In this document: positions 1-12,678 of the stretch, in pieces
Layout of the letters: every line of letters starts with the position of its first letter
Position numbering within the stretch: the stretch's first letter is position 1
Assembly: GCA_037039685.1 (NCBI GenBank)
Contig: JAWNGF010000001.1
Span: forward strand, 9,734,001-9,798,000
Origin: Ceratobasidium sp. AG-K
Taxonomy: Eukaryota > Basidiomycota > Agaricomycetes > Cantharellales > Ceratobasidiaceae
Direction: 5' to 3'
Length of the DNA: 64,000 nt
Position numbers and translations under genes: made by a program
The notes under the pieces: model-generated
Told to the model about the DNA's origin: nothing
Seen by the model: only the letters and a program-made list of their open reading frames with translations
Database searches by the model: none

Positions 1-1289
1 CCAAACTTCACCAATGAATGTTAGTCGGAGTGCGAGCTCGATAGATTAAATTTAAATACCCCTGCCAAGTCATCAACTCCACTAGTCCATACGAATAATA
101 GTTTGCCATTCGCAGCTCGGTGTTTTCACTTTGTTTAATATTGACGAGAGGGTGCGGGAACGAGGCGGTAGGGCACCATGGCATAGCTTCATCCTGTTAT
201 CAGCTTCATCCGGACAAGGATGGTGGTAACTCACTAAATGATAAAAGCAACGGGATCCCAAGCGCCTCCGCGCAATGGATGTGCGCAAATGTGGGTGGGT
301 TCGAGATGATCGCATCCGCGCGAATCCAGGTTCGTCTGGGGAGTCCGGATCCGGCGAGAAACACGAGAGAAAACATCCCTCGAGAATCTAAGCAGGTCGT
401 CCTAGTTCTTAGCATGCTTCTCCACGGAACTGTTACTCGCTTACCTCGGCGACCATCTTTTGCTTCTTTGCAATATCCCCATTCCTCAGACTCTCAAACC
501 CTGGTATCAGCCCCGGGTTCCGGACCATATAGCTCATCAGCTCATGCGGGTCGCCTCCAATGTTGAAGAATCGAAGCCCAGCGTCTTTGACGAGTTTACG
601 AAAGGTCTCGTGAGTCGAGAGGCGCACCGTGTGGCCGTACTGTTTGAGTTTTTGACCGAGAGCCAGATACGGCTGAACATCACCTGAATCAAATAAGAAT
701 GAAATTGGTCGCCTCGGAATACAATAGATCAAACTAACCTCGACTCCCGACGATCATAATGTTTATACTCATCGGGGGCGCATTCGCAAATCCGGTCTCA
801 TCGATACTAGGTTCCTGGACCGGCTCGCCGTAAGATTGAGGGAATTGCTTAGACATCCTATATCCGTAAGCGACCTCTAAACGTCCGTCGTTCTGCATCG
901 TAGTCTTGGCGTCGAGCTCAGAATAGCCTGGGACGGTGGGTAGATCCTTGTCGAGACGACTCGCTAAAAAGGTCGTTAGCCAGCGTCTACGCATGATATA
1001 TTAATTTATTGAACTTACCGAAACTAGCCGAGTCAGACTGAAATGACGGTCGACGGTTCGACGGCAAATACTGGCCTCCTTGCCAAGCATAATGTTCATC
1101 GTGAGGAGAGTAGAGTGGAGGCGGTGGGGGCCGTATAGTCGCTTGAGCCAATGATTCAAAACTCGGAGGTGATGGATAGTAGTATGTAGCGGCAGCTGAG
1201 GACGTAGAGGGTCCAGGCGTGTCGCTATAAATAGGATATGATGATGAGCCAGAGGAACCACGTCGAAGGTCGGGGTGTCTAGGGAACAT
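1..1289 (-). CDS. Sterol 3-beta-glucosyltransferase-like protein (GT28 N-terminal domain), partial, with one frame break
   Basis: Probably transfers glucose from UDP-glucose to ergosterol-type sterols at membranes. Exons read on minus: 1289-1019, 963-739, 683-445, 387-235, 186 to the window edge; phases agree except in exon 4. Seen: a Pro/Ser/Tyr-rich N-terminus, then the glycosyltransferase family 28 start ([19 protein letters not shown] across the intron at 738-684), the [13 protein letters not shown] and [19 protein letters not shown] blocks, then [20 protein letters not shown] and [17 protein letters not shown], all characteristic of fungal sterol glucosyltransferases. The UDP-binding C-terminal half lies beyond the window. 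In exon 4 the frame shifts at about 318-325 between the EPGF and ADAII blocks, fitting one missing base (or two extra). The start ATG is uncertain because the ORF stays open upstream to 1475. Family assignment is secure; whether the gene is functional is not. Confidence 0.85.
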
Positions 1290-2986
1290 TTTCACGACAG
1301 CGAAAGGGAGGCTGGGCTGCTGTGACTTGGCAAACGAAGGTTGTTGATATGTCTGCCATTGACGAGCTGTTAAATATACGCATAGCTGCGGGACGGGAAT
1401 TTCATACCACGCGCATAGCGTTCCGCTTTCCGCGCAACTGAGAACACGAACACAAGGCTGTGCCATTGACGGCACGCTGCGTCGCTACTTGCTTCTATTC
1501 ATTCTAAGCTCCAAAAACATGTCTCCGCCCTTCTCGCGTGCACGGACGGAGGTCCTCTAACGCACTGGTGGTGGTCGATCATAGGTTGGAGATCAAGTTC
1601 ATGTGATCACGTGACACTGGGCAATTATCCCAAACTATTCCGTAACGCTACAAAAATCCTCAAAAGTCAAATCTATCATTATCATGTGTTCATAAACGAA
1701 GGCCATGAGTGCAGACATTCCTGCGGAGCTTCAATTGAGATCTTTAGTATGTAGCAGCCAAAATAACGCACTTTTGTCTTTTAATCGTATGTACTAGTAC
1801 ACTCAAAGCGTCACAGACTGACGGAAGGCAATTGCTTGACCGATGCAGTAACTTCAGCGAGACCTCATTTAGCCCCTCGTGATCCAGAGCGCTCCGTACC
1901 GTCTCCATATCAGTTGCAGAGCGCCGGGACCAGCCAGCCAGCGGCCGAGAAGGACTCGAATGCCGTCGAGAAACGAGGGATAGTCGAAAGATAAATATTC
2001 CATTCCCCTTGTGCCCAAACGCTCGTAGCGGCCGGCTATGTACGCGAGGCAGCGAAGGGCGATGTGAGTAACCGTCTCGGCTAAGGAAACCTGATGGAGG
2101 TGCTAGAATCCTAGGACAAGGCCTCAAAGCGGGAGCCCTAAACTGAAATATCCAAGGTACAGAGTATACGCAATGAGAAATCGAATATTCTCACTTTATG
2201 TTATCCACGCAGTACTCAAACTACTGTCATGTTACTTACCTCCTACTCGATCCTTCAATCGCCGCTCTACCCTCCCGCTTCCGGTCCGAACCCGGCTGGT
2301 TCCACATCATACAAATTTTTGCCTATGAAAATTACCAGAGATTGTCACTGGCTGTACACGACTTTATACGTCTTGATCATCAACCGTGGTGTTGGCCAGT
2401 TGAGCCGAGTTGTTCAACTCGGTGCGCGGGTCCGCGGGTATCTGCTTGACAATCGCGCGACTTCGATATTCCTTACGCGCGGGGTCCAGTTCATCGCAGC
2501 TATGTCTCTGAACTTAATCAAACTCAACTTGGAGATAAGCTAACAGTATGTATGCTGGGCGCAGAAGCTAATTTCAGCTCCGAATCACACAACCACCAGA
2601 TTTGCAACCCGACTGCTTAGTCACAGAATCCAATGCTATGCCATCGCCGAGCTTCTTGGTCACCACCACAACTGCGTCGCCCTTTTGTATACCTAGCATC
2701 TCTGAGGAGGATTTCTTTATTATACTATCCTCGTCTGTTTCTACGAAATCTCGGCTAGTAGATATTGATTACTCCCGTACCATAGCATCCGGACCTCTCT
2801 GGTTTAGCTCTTGGGTTACCAGGCGGATCTTGCACTTATCACGACCCAACGCCCAGAAATCTGACTTGGATTCATCTGTCTCGTCCGAAATCTGGTTTTC
2901 CGATCCCACAGACAAAGACTCGCGTCATTTAATTTTGGCCTCAGTAATCCCTAGCCGCCTCCTGTCACACTCGTCCCCAACGTATT
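1290..2986. other. Intergenic stretch without a supported gene
   Basis: It holds the upstream region of the glucosyltransferase and the promoter side of TF1. Several ORFs of 80-160 codons occur, including 2602-3090, but none shows a recognisable domain or a splice-supported extension, and the last overlaps TF1 exon 1 in another frame. A sequence AAAGCGGGAGCCCTAAAC near 2124-2141 recurs with one change near 12160. Confidence 0.5.
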
Positions 2987-4899
2987 ATGACTACGAAAGT
3001 TCCATACCGCTCAAGACGAGGGTGTCTTACTTGCAAACAACGGTTGGTCCCTCCGGCTCAGTCCAAGTGTTAGGCCCAAATTACTTATAGTCACAACGAT
3101 TACACCGATTCATCCTAGCAAGAAAAAATGCGATGAGACGAGACCCGAATGTGAGAGGTGCACGAATGGCAACTTTGAGTGCTTAGGTTACGGATATCTG
3201 GATAAGCCTGAATCAGCTCCCTTGGCCGAAGGAATAGACGGGCTAGAACACGGCCAGTCATCGATTCCTCTGATACCACCCTCCGACACCCAGCAGGGGG
3301 CTGTGTCACTGATGAACGTAGACGTTTGGACGGTAGGCGTGGCCAATTCCTACATGAGCTCCACAAAGCGGCTAATTTTCTTCAGGGTACTTCCGATCAT
3401 ATGTCGTTATTGCCAGTACGAAACTACCCGAGCATTCGGCTAGGATTTGATCAGCTCAACGATAGCTCATCTTACTCGCCACCGAGGCCAAGCATCCCGA
3501 GAGTGGTGCACATTGACCCCCTTGAGATTGATAATATGATCCAGTTCATTACATCGCAACGTAACCTTATATTTTGCAACGGGTCATCTGTCTGCTGACA
3601 CGACTCGTCCAGATTCCAGGCATTCATACCGAATAATGTTTCGTCCTTTTCCGTTTCCTATCACAGACGTTATTAGCCGACGCATCCGGGATTCATCACA
3701 TATCCGCTGGGGAATGTACATCGGGGCGAGAATTGTACAGGGTATATTGGATGGTACGAATAGCCAAGCCTACGCTGGGTGGATCGAGAGCTTTCATCGA
3801 CAGGTCGCAAATACACCAGCCAAGTCCGGTACAGATACTAAGGAACTTGGCGCACGGTTGGACGCCCTTTACACTGTACGTATTTGAAAGCACGTGGCTG
3901 GCTACACTTTACCGATGTGCTTACAGGTTTCCGCCTCTGCCGTCCTGGTACTCGGGAGCTCGATGGGTTATGTGCTGCATAAAAATAACCTTTCACTTTT
4001 TCTGGAACTGGCCAGCAGGTTCCCCGAATTGTGGACAAGTAATTCGGCTATCTCCATCTCACGCGCCATGTACACCTCTCATTACGAAATCACGCAATTC
4101 GTTATAATCGACACAGTTCTTGCTATAGCATTTGCCACACCTCCATTTATTCACTACGATACAACGATCTACTTCGAAGAACACCCCCAGGATTGTTCCG
4201 GGTTTCTGGATTGGATGTACGGATGGCCAACAATCTTAGTTGTGCTATTTGCGAGACTCAACTCGGCTAGATTGACCCGACAACTTAATCAAGGCCCCCT
4301 AGACGGAGAGGAGCAGGAGAAAATCAAACAGCAACTGGAAAAGTGGAGACCAGTTTCCAACCAGGATGGCCAGTCTGTGGAAATCATCGCTAGGCATGCC
4401 ATTCAGGAATGCTGGCGACATGTTGTGCTTATATACATGTATATGGTGTGTGTATGCTATTTTTGGTTCCCTTTGAGAAATGGCTGATCAAAGTTCGTCA
4501 ATGGCCAGGGCGCGTGCGGTGCAAACTCCGTGGATCCAAGCGTAGAGTCATCTGTTCAACAAGTTGCCCAGCTTGTGAGCACCATCGAGGAAGGCAATGT
4601 GCTGGAGGCGCACCTGCATGTACCATGCCTTATCGTATGTCCCGTCAACAACCCGTCGCCCGTCGCTGAGATTTGCGTTCGCACTATAGGCTGGCATAGC
4701 CGCGCGAAAAGAAAAGCATCGTAAAATATTTCACAAAAAACTCCAAGGGAACCAAAGGTTGAGTATTTATCCGCTACGAGGTATTGACTTCGTTCGTGTA
4801 CTCGACCATTTGTGGCATGGTGCCGCCTCTGGAGGTTTTGCAGTTACATGGGACGACTATGTAAACTCGCGCTCTATTGTCTTGCCTGTTCCCTTGTGA
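2987..4899 (+). CDS. Zn(II)2Cys6 transcription factor, divergent paralogue TF1
   Basis: Nuclear DNA-binding regulator by family; target unknown. Exons 2987-3042, 3119-3332, 3386-3560, 3613-3875, 3927-4445, 4509-4634, 4690-4899 join in frame to 520 residues. The cluster reads GCLTCKQRKKKCDETRPEC then ERCTNGNFECLGYG, a complete CX2CX6CX6CX2CX6C, split by a phase-2 intron as in all neighbours. It is the outlier of the array: the linker exon is interrupted by an extra intron (3333-3385), the GQASLF linker motif is missing, and the second-last and last exons keep the family lengths (126 and 210 nt) but have drifted (GACGANSVDPSVESS instead of ALCGATADDPRV-like; the end SRSIVLPVPL replaces ACFRVTGM). 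The middle helical region still carries QECWRHVVLIYMYM. The reading frame is intact through all six introns, so it is probably expressed. Confidence 0.8.
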
Positions 4900-5683
4900 C
4901 CTAGCTTTCGTGGAGTGCCCTTGTTTGAGGTTTTTTTTATCAATGTAAACTATCTCAATTATCTTAACTTTGGTAACCCTGGTAGTTGATTGATTAACGT
5001 TCGCATCTCTTGGCTATAGTTAATCCGTTTGAGCCACCCAACCCATAGCACCCACGTGCGTCTAATTCGACAAACGCCACCCGTCGGCCACGAGTGTTTG
5101 GCCGATTTCTACATGTAGTCAAATTTGGTAACATGTCAGGGTAGTACGAAGCTATTACCCGGAATATATGAAGCTCCCTTCGAAGTCAAAAACGCTACAG
5201 CTGCCGCTATTTCCTCACGCTGTGCCATCCGATCTATGCCTACATTGCTCATCGTCTGCTGATGAATTTCGATAACACTATCCCAAGGGCGTCTTCAATG
5301 CCATCTACCTTTTTGATAGTTGCATCTTTGACGGTACCGGCAATGTATGGGACAATGCTCAATGGGACAGAAGCGCGAAGGCTCGATTACATTGATTGTA
5401 AAATTGCTATAGGATCCCGGAGCCAACCGACGCGAGCAATCCCCGCAATGAATCGATCTTCCTCCCACCATGTATGCGCGCAAAAACGACATGAAATTGT
5501 AAATTAATTGTGTTCCCAAGTTAAAAAGTGATGTACATGCGTGACTGGATCAAAGCGGTAGAAAAAAAAGTTGATAAACAAAACAAACTAAAACTAGAGG
5601 TACATGTAACGACGGCTATGTGGCCCAGTCCGCTGAACAGTCCGAGTCAAGGTTGCAAGCACAGTGAATGAAATATCAACTAT
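4900..5683. other. Intergenic region between convergent TF1 and TF2
   Basis: Both flanking genes end here, so it holds two 3' ends and no promoter is expected. An 81-codon ORF at 5262-5507 and its antisense counterpart show no known motif and no splice context. AT-rich runs near 4927-4935 and 5562-5595 could serve polyadenylation, but no single signal stands out. Confidence 0.4.
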
Positions 5684-7962
5684 TTATACGCCTGTGACGC
5701 GTGAACAAGCGAGTCGTAAATCGGACCATACAGCTGGCCGCCCCAGCCGTGCTGTTTGTGCCCAGATATCCTCGAGCATAAGGATAATTTCGTGGCCGAG
5801 TGTTCTACGGCGGGAACAGTCGGGAATATTAAGCAGGCGTCGTTTGATCATCGTTCGGTCTTGTGTATTTCGAGTTGCGATTCCCAGCTGTGTGGTAGGG
5901 TGAGCATAGTTGGACTGGGGAATCAAAGACGGACTTACAATAGTCATTGGAAGAATCAAAAATGCGTCCGGATGTCGCGCCGGCCTAGTATCTTTAAATA
6001 ATTGCATAAACTTCTTATTTGCCGCCCAAACACGAGCATCCTCTGAGTTCGCGCCACATAATCCCTAAATCAAGGTCAGCCACATGTACAAAGAAAACGA
6101 ACATTGACAAACCATGTATAGGTAAATATATGCTGCCTGTCGCCAGCATTCTTGCACGACCAGCCTTGCGACAGTCAGGACCGGGTCGCTGGAAATAGAT
6201 GCAGCTATAATCGGCTTGAACCGCCCGATCTCCGTCTCGAGCTCTTTGATAATCTTGACATCTGTACAGATCCCAAGATCTTCTCGGAGGGCATTGATCC
6301 GGGCCAAAGTAATGACTAGACGATCCGGCACCCCGTATAACCACTGCAGGCCAAGGTGGTTTTCGATAAAGAGCTTGGATTCTGGGGTTTGATCCGTAAA
6401 CTCGACGTTGTAGCGGAAGAACATAGGTCGGTTTGAAAGGACGCTTAGGAGCACGTCCACAGTGCAGTAGCACCGAAGGCTGACGTCCAGGTGAAGAAGT
6501 AGGCTTGGGAGGTGAACTAGCGCCTCAGGTGGGTCTGGGCAGGCGCGGCGAAAGACGGGTGCGATCGTTTGCATGGTTGATAGAACATCCGACAAAGGGA
6601 GGAGTTTGCAGGATATGGAAATTAACTAGAGATATCACGTTAATGGCTACACGCTGCAGAGAGCAAGCCCTAACCTCGTAAGAATTTTCGAGCGCCATTT
6701 GAGCGCACCCAATGTCCAGCTTGCCAGAAGCATCCCTGCTCGATCGGGCGACCATATATCCATCTAACATGATTTTTTGGAATGAAGTGAGGGCCGGAAG
6801 GTTGTCGCTGTCGTATGTAGTATCCCATGCAACCGCCCGAGCAAAGTGAGAAACTAGCATGAGCTTCTCCCGTGCAGCATCCGAAACCTGGAATTTTCGG
6901 AGGGCATATTCACGTCCAACTACAGCTACGCGGAGAGGTTGAAATATCATTCGACGAATCCATAAGGCGTCTGACATTAAAGTCAGAAGAAGTCAATCAG
7001 AGCAATTAGAGGCTTACAGCATTCGAGAATATAAGGCAACGAATTGCTTTCCACGTTACGGTCCAATGTAAGCGATTGAAGAAATATGCTCCGAATTCCC
7101 TCTGTGTCCCCATCGTCGTCGTATGGTGAATGCCAGTCACTCTCCCCCCTGTCCGAAACAGGTGAAGCTAACCCTTGGCTTATAATCTGGGTGGTTTCGA
7201 TAACTGGGGTCGAATTATTGTATGGGTTATCCGCTGGCTGGCCAAGACTGAACAAAGCGCTAAATAAACTTGCTTGTCCAGGTGTCATGAGTTGGGATTT
7301 CGAATCTCGCAAGGCGGCTGTAGGAACTGGGTGGGATTCTGTGTTGGGCAGCTCAAAGGGGTGATACGGGGCGGCCATGGTTTGAGTTCTTGCCGGCTGA
7401 ACATGGGGAACGACGGAGGGGTGGGTGGGTGAACTGGGAGAAGGGTATAAGGATTCGATAGCGGCAGCAGACGGTCCGATGAATGAAATATCCGACCATG
7501 TTTCGGAAAACACCGTTGGCACGGCACTATCCAAGGCAACAGCCGAAACGGCGCTATCGCTACTGCTTTGAGTTGGAAGAGGGGGATTGTCGACATCCAG
7601 TTGTGTTGAGGGACTAATATTGGGAATTTGAATGGGAGGGACCGAGGCTAAATCGTCGATGGTCAAGGGCACAAAGTGGTCCACTCCGTGCCAATGGTCT
7701 CCAATTGGACTTGGAGCAACCCGAGCGATATTTCGGGCATGCTTTGGTCTGGTCCCAATTGCGTTACGTCCGAGATTACCAGCGGATGGGTAACCTGTAC
7801 AATCTATTCCCGCGCGGCTGCATCGTTTGCAAGTTGGTCGAGCCTCGTCGCACTTTTTACGCCTAGAAATAGGTTATCTCGTGACTTTCCGTGTGAAAAA
7901 GAGTTTTCAAGGACTCACCTCGCCTGGCAGTCCGTGCAGCCAGATCCACTAGAGAGGAGCAT
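5684..7962 (-). CDS. Zn(II)2Cys6 transcription factor TF2
   Basis: Exons 7962-7919, 7862-7018, 6970-6675, 6625-6113, 6064-5939, 5887-5684 give 675 residues with every phase matching. The cluster is GCTDCQARRKKCDEARPTC followed by KRCSRAGIDCTGY, with all six cysteines. The long linker (exon 2) is rich in Ser/Pro and carries LMTPGQASLFSALFSLGQP, then an acidic stretch ending in DDDGDTEGIRS. The C-terminal regulatory part has FRRACPDPPEALVHLPSLLL, the IVQECWRQAAYIYLYM-type helix and the closing RPAVWSDLRLACSRVTGV. It is closest to TF3: both share the HLPSLLLHLDV stretch and a 513-nt exon 4. No coiled coil is evident after the zinc cluster. Function in the cell is not visible. Confidence 0.88.
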
Positions 7963-9027
7963 CGTCAAAACGACACCAATGTGGTGGTCTGTCAAACAAG
8001 CGGATCCGAGCAAGGTATCACGTGATGCGGGGGCTCTGCCGCCGGAACCTGATCTGTGAACGCGAACATTGTAATTAATGAATTCCTGCAGGTCAATGAA
8101 TGAATTAGAGTCTCGAAACGTGGCGCAGGGTTTGTTCGCGCATGACTGACCCAGGCACCGATCAAACTCTCCACATGAGATGCTTGGTCGCGAAGACTGA
8201 ATGACATCACAGGGATACGTTCGGAATAACATGGACCCAGACACGCTTGTAGTTTTTTCCGAGCCCCTGCGGACGTTGTCGGTATGAAATTGTCAAACAG
8301 AGGAACGTACCAGGAAAAGTGACTAACGAAGATCAAGGTGCAAATACTAGGAAGATGTGGTACCTCAGACAGGCTTGGCTCCGAACAGTAAACATCATCG
8401 ACGGGTAACCTAATTGAAAGCGAGTTTGGTCATCATTCCGTTCAACAGGGCGGAACAGGAATCGTTCAGCAGACACGACGCTTACCTGAATATAGACATT
8501 TGTCTTGTACAGGCTACAAGGAATTAAGTGTTAACAGGCACACTGGCACTGTATCCAATAGCCTGAAGGAATTCAAATAAGAATGGTACTCATTGTCAGA
8601 GAAGAAACGCGACAAATCGTCCAAACGGTCAACCAACTCTCCGAAGGCTTGGTGAGATATAAGCTCCACTGTATACAAATCGGTTCGCGTCCTCCTCCAT
8701 GGCTACATTGAAAGTGATCGCAGAGTTTAGAAATCCGGTTACAGTGATAGTGAGGTGGCATGCGGCAGTCGTGGTTGGCGTTGAACAGTTTATCAGAGAA
8801 CATATAGCACGCACGTGATTCGAAGAGAACAACAAGGACCTATGTACAATATCCCATTCAATCCAGACAAATAAACAGCCATTATCTTTACCCAACCATA
8901 CTAGCAATCAAGTAATAAATCTCTAGGATATATCATAGTGGCACAGCAATAACCCCATGGTTGGAAAGCGAACAACGCTTCGCATACTGGGATAAAGCGC
9001 GACGGCTCGGAACTTGAACCAATCTTC
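7963..9027. other. Intergenic region: TF2 upstream region and TF3 3' flank
   Basis: About 1.07 kb between two minus-strand genes. The promoter of TF2 must lie in its left part. ORFs on minus at 7915-8336 run into the TF2 start and look like upstream leader read through; the ORF at 8629-8907 has no recognisable motif. I see no repeat or RNA gene. Confidence 0.4.
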
Positions 9028-11296
9028 CTACATACCAGTCACACGCAGACACGCAAATCGCAGATCTGACCAAACTGCAGGCCTTCTCTGAACGAGTGAT
9101 TGGGTCCATACATCTTCGAGTATTTGGAGAACTTCGTTTCCAAGGGTCCTGGGGCGCATGCATTCGGGCAGGTTGAGCATTCGCTTCTTGATCATTAATC
9201 GGTCTTCTTGATCTACCGTGGTTATTCCAAGCTACTCGAGTCAGTATTATTAACGTAACCGCACGGGCTGGTGAGCACAGACCATAATTATTGGAAGAAT
9301 CAAAAATACGCCCGGCTGTCTGGCCGGTTTAGTTTCCTTGAAGAGCGTCATGAACCTATGGTGCGCAGCTACTACCCGTGCATCTTCAGTATCCGCACCA
9401 CATAATCCCTAAACATTGCGTGACTGGAAAGAAGGACCAAAGAGATAGCAAATGCATACCATATACAGGTATATATAAGCGGCTTGGCGCCAGCATTCTT
9501 GCACAATGAACCTCGCTGAAGTTAACTTGGGATCGCTGGCAGGTGATTCTCCAATTAGCGACTCCAAGTTCCTGATCTCGCCCTCGAGTTCTCGAACGAG
9601 TTTCTGATCTAAGCAGGTTCCCAAATCCTCCCGTATAGCGTTAATTCGAGCTAAAGTAACGACCAGCCGGTCCGGAGTCCCGTATAACCATTGTATACCA
9701 AGAAAATTTGTGATGCGAAGTTTTGACTCTGGGAAGTGGGCTGTAAAATCGACGTTGTACCGGAAAAACATGGGTCTGTTTGTGACAACGCTTAGAAGCA
9801 CATCGATAGTGCAATAGTACCGTACGCCGACATCCAGATGCAGAAGAAGGCTTGGAAGGTGTACAAGCGCTTCAGGAGGATCCGGACAGGCACGACGAAA
9901 GATGGGCGCAGCAAGTTGCATAGTAGATAATATAGCCGATATCGGAAGTAATTTGAACGACATCGATATCAACTAAGTAGGTAAAGTAAGAACTGGTGAA
10001 GAGTAAATAGAATACACTTACTTCGTATGAGTAATCAAAGTCAGACGATGTACCTTGAGAGTTTGTAGTTTGGACAGCGTTAGTCTTTGCATTGCTAGTA
10101 GCTATTGTGTAGTCGTGGAACATGACGCCACGGAATGTGCCGAAGCTTGATAGATCATCTGTTATGCGTGTGGTATCACGCGCAACCAGCCGAGCGACAT
10201 TAGAGGCCAATGTGAGCTTCTGACGTGCTGCATCCGAGCGAGCGTAGTGCCGGAGCACATATTCTCTACCTACGTTAACTATTCGGAGCGGTTGAAACAT
10301 CATCCTGCTAACCCACAAGGCGTCTAGAGGTATTCAGCGAAGAATGAGGCACAAAATGATTATACTCACAACATTCAAGAACAAAAGGGAGGGAATTACT
10401 TTTGACGTTGCGATCCAGCGACAGTGTCTTGACCATCAAGCTTTTGATTCCTTCTGTGTCTTCATAATCGCCGAAATTGTTTCTTGGCCCAACCTTTTCG
10501 CTGGCTCTTGTCGTTGGGGGTAGTGACACATCTAGTGTTCTCGGAAGTTGAGCATGTAAGGTCGAGTTATAATACTCATCCCCGGGTTGTGCAAGGCTGA
10601 ATAGTGCACTGAAGAGATCGGCCTGCCCGAGTGTCATAGACTCAAGGAAGGGACTGCAAGCTGGCGTATTGGTAGACTCTCGAGTTAGCGGCGTTGTCGG
10701 CAGGGGAGTCAAATCATAAGGGGGAGTTGGGATTCCACTAAATAGTTGATTGTGAGGAAAGTGAGCTTCGCCAAGCGCCCCCCTCCCCAAAGCCAAAGCT
10801 CCAACATTGTCACTCCCTGCCGAATGTTGGAAAGGTGGATCTAACCATGGGCCCGAGAACAGAGTAGATGGCGCGGTGTTGTATACAGAAAAATCTCTGA
10901 CGTCGGCAATACGGTTCTGAGTTGCAAGAATGGCTTGATTACTGGAGTATACTTGAGCGCCTGATGCCATACCGGAGTGGACAGGAATTGGTGCCAAACC
11001 ACTACCGATCAAATGCCCGAAGTCTCCATCCTGGATGGGGCTCATGGAGCTCAAGTCTGCTTGGCCTCTAAATCGCGTCGTCTTATACTCAGAAAACAAA
11101 TGAATCGGTGCTCCAGCGGTAGGGTATCCCGCACAATTGATTCCAACCCGTAGACATCTTCGACACTTGGGTCGAGATCCGTCGCATTTTTTACGCCTCG
11201 AAGTTGGATTCCTAAGGTGACTATTTCGCATGGATAAGATTGAGGAACTCACTTAACTTGGCAATTTAAGCAATCCGTTCCACTCGAAAACGACAT
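9028..11296 (-). CDS. Zn(II)2Cys6 transcription factor TF3
   Basis: Exons 11296-11253, 11196-10370, 10323-10022, 9972-9460, 9408-9283, 9231-9028 join in frame to 671 residues. The start MSFSSGTDCLNCQV runs into KRKKCDGSRPKCRRC then LRVGINCAGY; the six cysteines are complete, though the usual DETxP is DGSRP. The linker motif is SMTLGQADLFSALFSLAQP, with an acidic DYEDTEGIKS before the conserved TLSLDRNVKSNSLPFVLEC at the exon-2 end. The middle part has FRRACPDPPEALVHLPSLL, PMFFRYNVDF and QECWRQAAYIYLYM, and the end is RPAVWSDLRFACLRVTGM. Tandem neighbour and nearest relative of TF2 in the same orientation. The first exon is 44 nt in both. The gene appears intact. Confidence 0.88.
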
Positions 11297-11718
11297 GATC
11301 CGAGCGTCATTCATGTGGTGGCATCAGTCCGATTGTGTCACGGTCAGGCCGGCGGCGGTGAATCAGAGTAAAACATCACGTGAAGGTTATAGCGCTATAA
11401 AAGGAGTAATTTTTATGTAGCATCGTAGTTAGCGTCCGGCGCGAGGGTTGCTGGACGCGAATCGTAATACATTTGCATTTCCAATCATTTTGTGGTTATT
11501 GTTGTCGCTCAAAGATTGTTAAATCTTGCGTGCAGAGACTAAAAAAGCATCAATATACTATACACGCCCTGGAATTCGGGCCTTGTGCGGTCGGGTGCCT
11601 TCACTTCCCACTCAAGGATATATATACACAAGGTAATAATTAGAAGCTATTCAGACCTGTCAGCTTTCCGTGTATCACTTATGCGCTGGCCTTCGGCCGC
11701 CACCTCCAAGTCAGCCTG

Positions 11719-11805
11719 CTCAGCGAAAACCGCACGTGCTAGTAAGGGCTTGTTTGCGTAAACGAGCCCTCACGAGCCTCAATTAGCACTGCGGTTTGCG
11801 CTGAG
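11719..11805. repeat. Imperfect foldback (MITE-like hairpin)
   Basis: CTCAGCGAAAACCGCA at the left end pairs with TGCGGTTTGCGCTGAG at the right end, and an inner pair GGGCTTGTTT / AAACGAGCCC closes around a 4-base loop. Nearly the whole 87 bp folds on itself with a few bulges. A small terminal-inverted-repeat relic is likely; no target duplication was identified. Confidence 0.5.
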
Positions 11806-12300
11806 TATGTCTGCTTTGGTTGGGGTTTCTCCTCCTTCTCAGCGGCTATCGTGCCATAGGTTCGCGCTCAAACTCCGGGACTTGGATCCATCCCCTTGCT
11901 TACCGGATCCTAGTGATTACCCACCAGGATTTTACCCGTGGGCTATAGCTGAAAGGAAACTAATCGCTGAAGGTACTCCCGAGGATGTTATGAGATCTCG
12001 ACGCGTCTAAGCTTTGGATATAGACCTGAGGATGGGTGTAGATACTGATAATCAAAGTACCCAAGCCGGTTATGTGTAGTGTAGCTTTTCCGCCGAGCTA
12101 ATCTGCAGCCTGGCCTTCCTTGGGCGGAGCGGACACACAATGTTGCGCCTATCAACCCAAAGCGGGAACCCTAAACCTCCTCTCCAGTCCCACGGCGCAG
12201 TTTTTACGAGTCAGATCTGTTTTACATCAATGGTGACCTTATTAGCTCCTCGACCGAGACAAAGAGTACCCGACCAACTGCAACTTTATTAGGTAAAGTT

Positions 12301-12336
12301 CGGCACCTATAGTGGCACCTATAGTGGCACCTCCAC
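12301..12336. repeat. Short tandem repeat, unit GGCACCTATAGT
   Basis: Two perfect 12-bp units followed by a partial third (GGCACCTCC). Function unknown. Confidence 0.6.
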
Positions 12337-12678
12337 GCCTGTTTGTACCTGCAAACTCACACTGTGGCAAGAAAGCTGGTCCGATTGGAACCCAGTTATT
12401 TATGCGAGTATATGCGCACACATATCAATGGTATCTAACCCCAACTCGAGCCGCTTTACGATCATTGGCTACCTCTAGCAATATGCATCCGTCTCCCCTC
12501 CCGTTTGGGTTAGTTTGTTTTGTGGAAGTCCCCCATGTTTTACGAAGAAATGGCGACTTTATGAATTAATATTACTAGTATAACTAGACTCATGAACACA
12601 GCTTGAGCACAAATAAGCTAACGGTACAAATAGCATACAAGAAATGTATCACTGATCCTAATCCAAGACTCGTTCCGT

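Larger units (their letters stand above)
11297..12678. other. Intergenic region with a foldback element
   Basis: About 1.4 kb between TF4 and TF3 on minus. It holds the TF3 promoter side, an imperfect 87-bp hairpin at 11719-11805, and a short tandem repeat near 12300. Small ORFs (11807-12010, 12312-12569) show nothing recognisable. Confidence 0.45.

Noticed and set aside
2602..3090. 162-codon plus-strand ORF ahead of TF1
   Set aside because: It overlaps TF1 exon 1 in another frame, has low-complexity Ser/Thr content and no domain; the TF1 exon is supported by the zinc cluster and splice phase.
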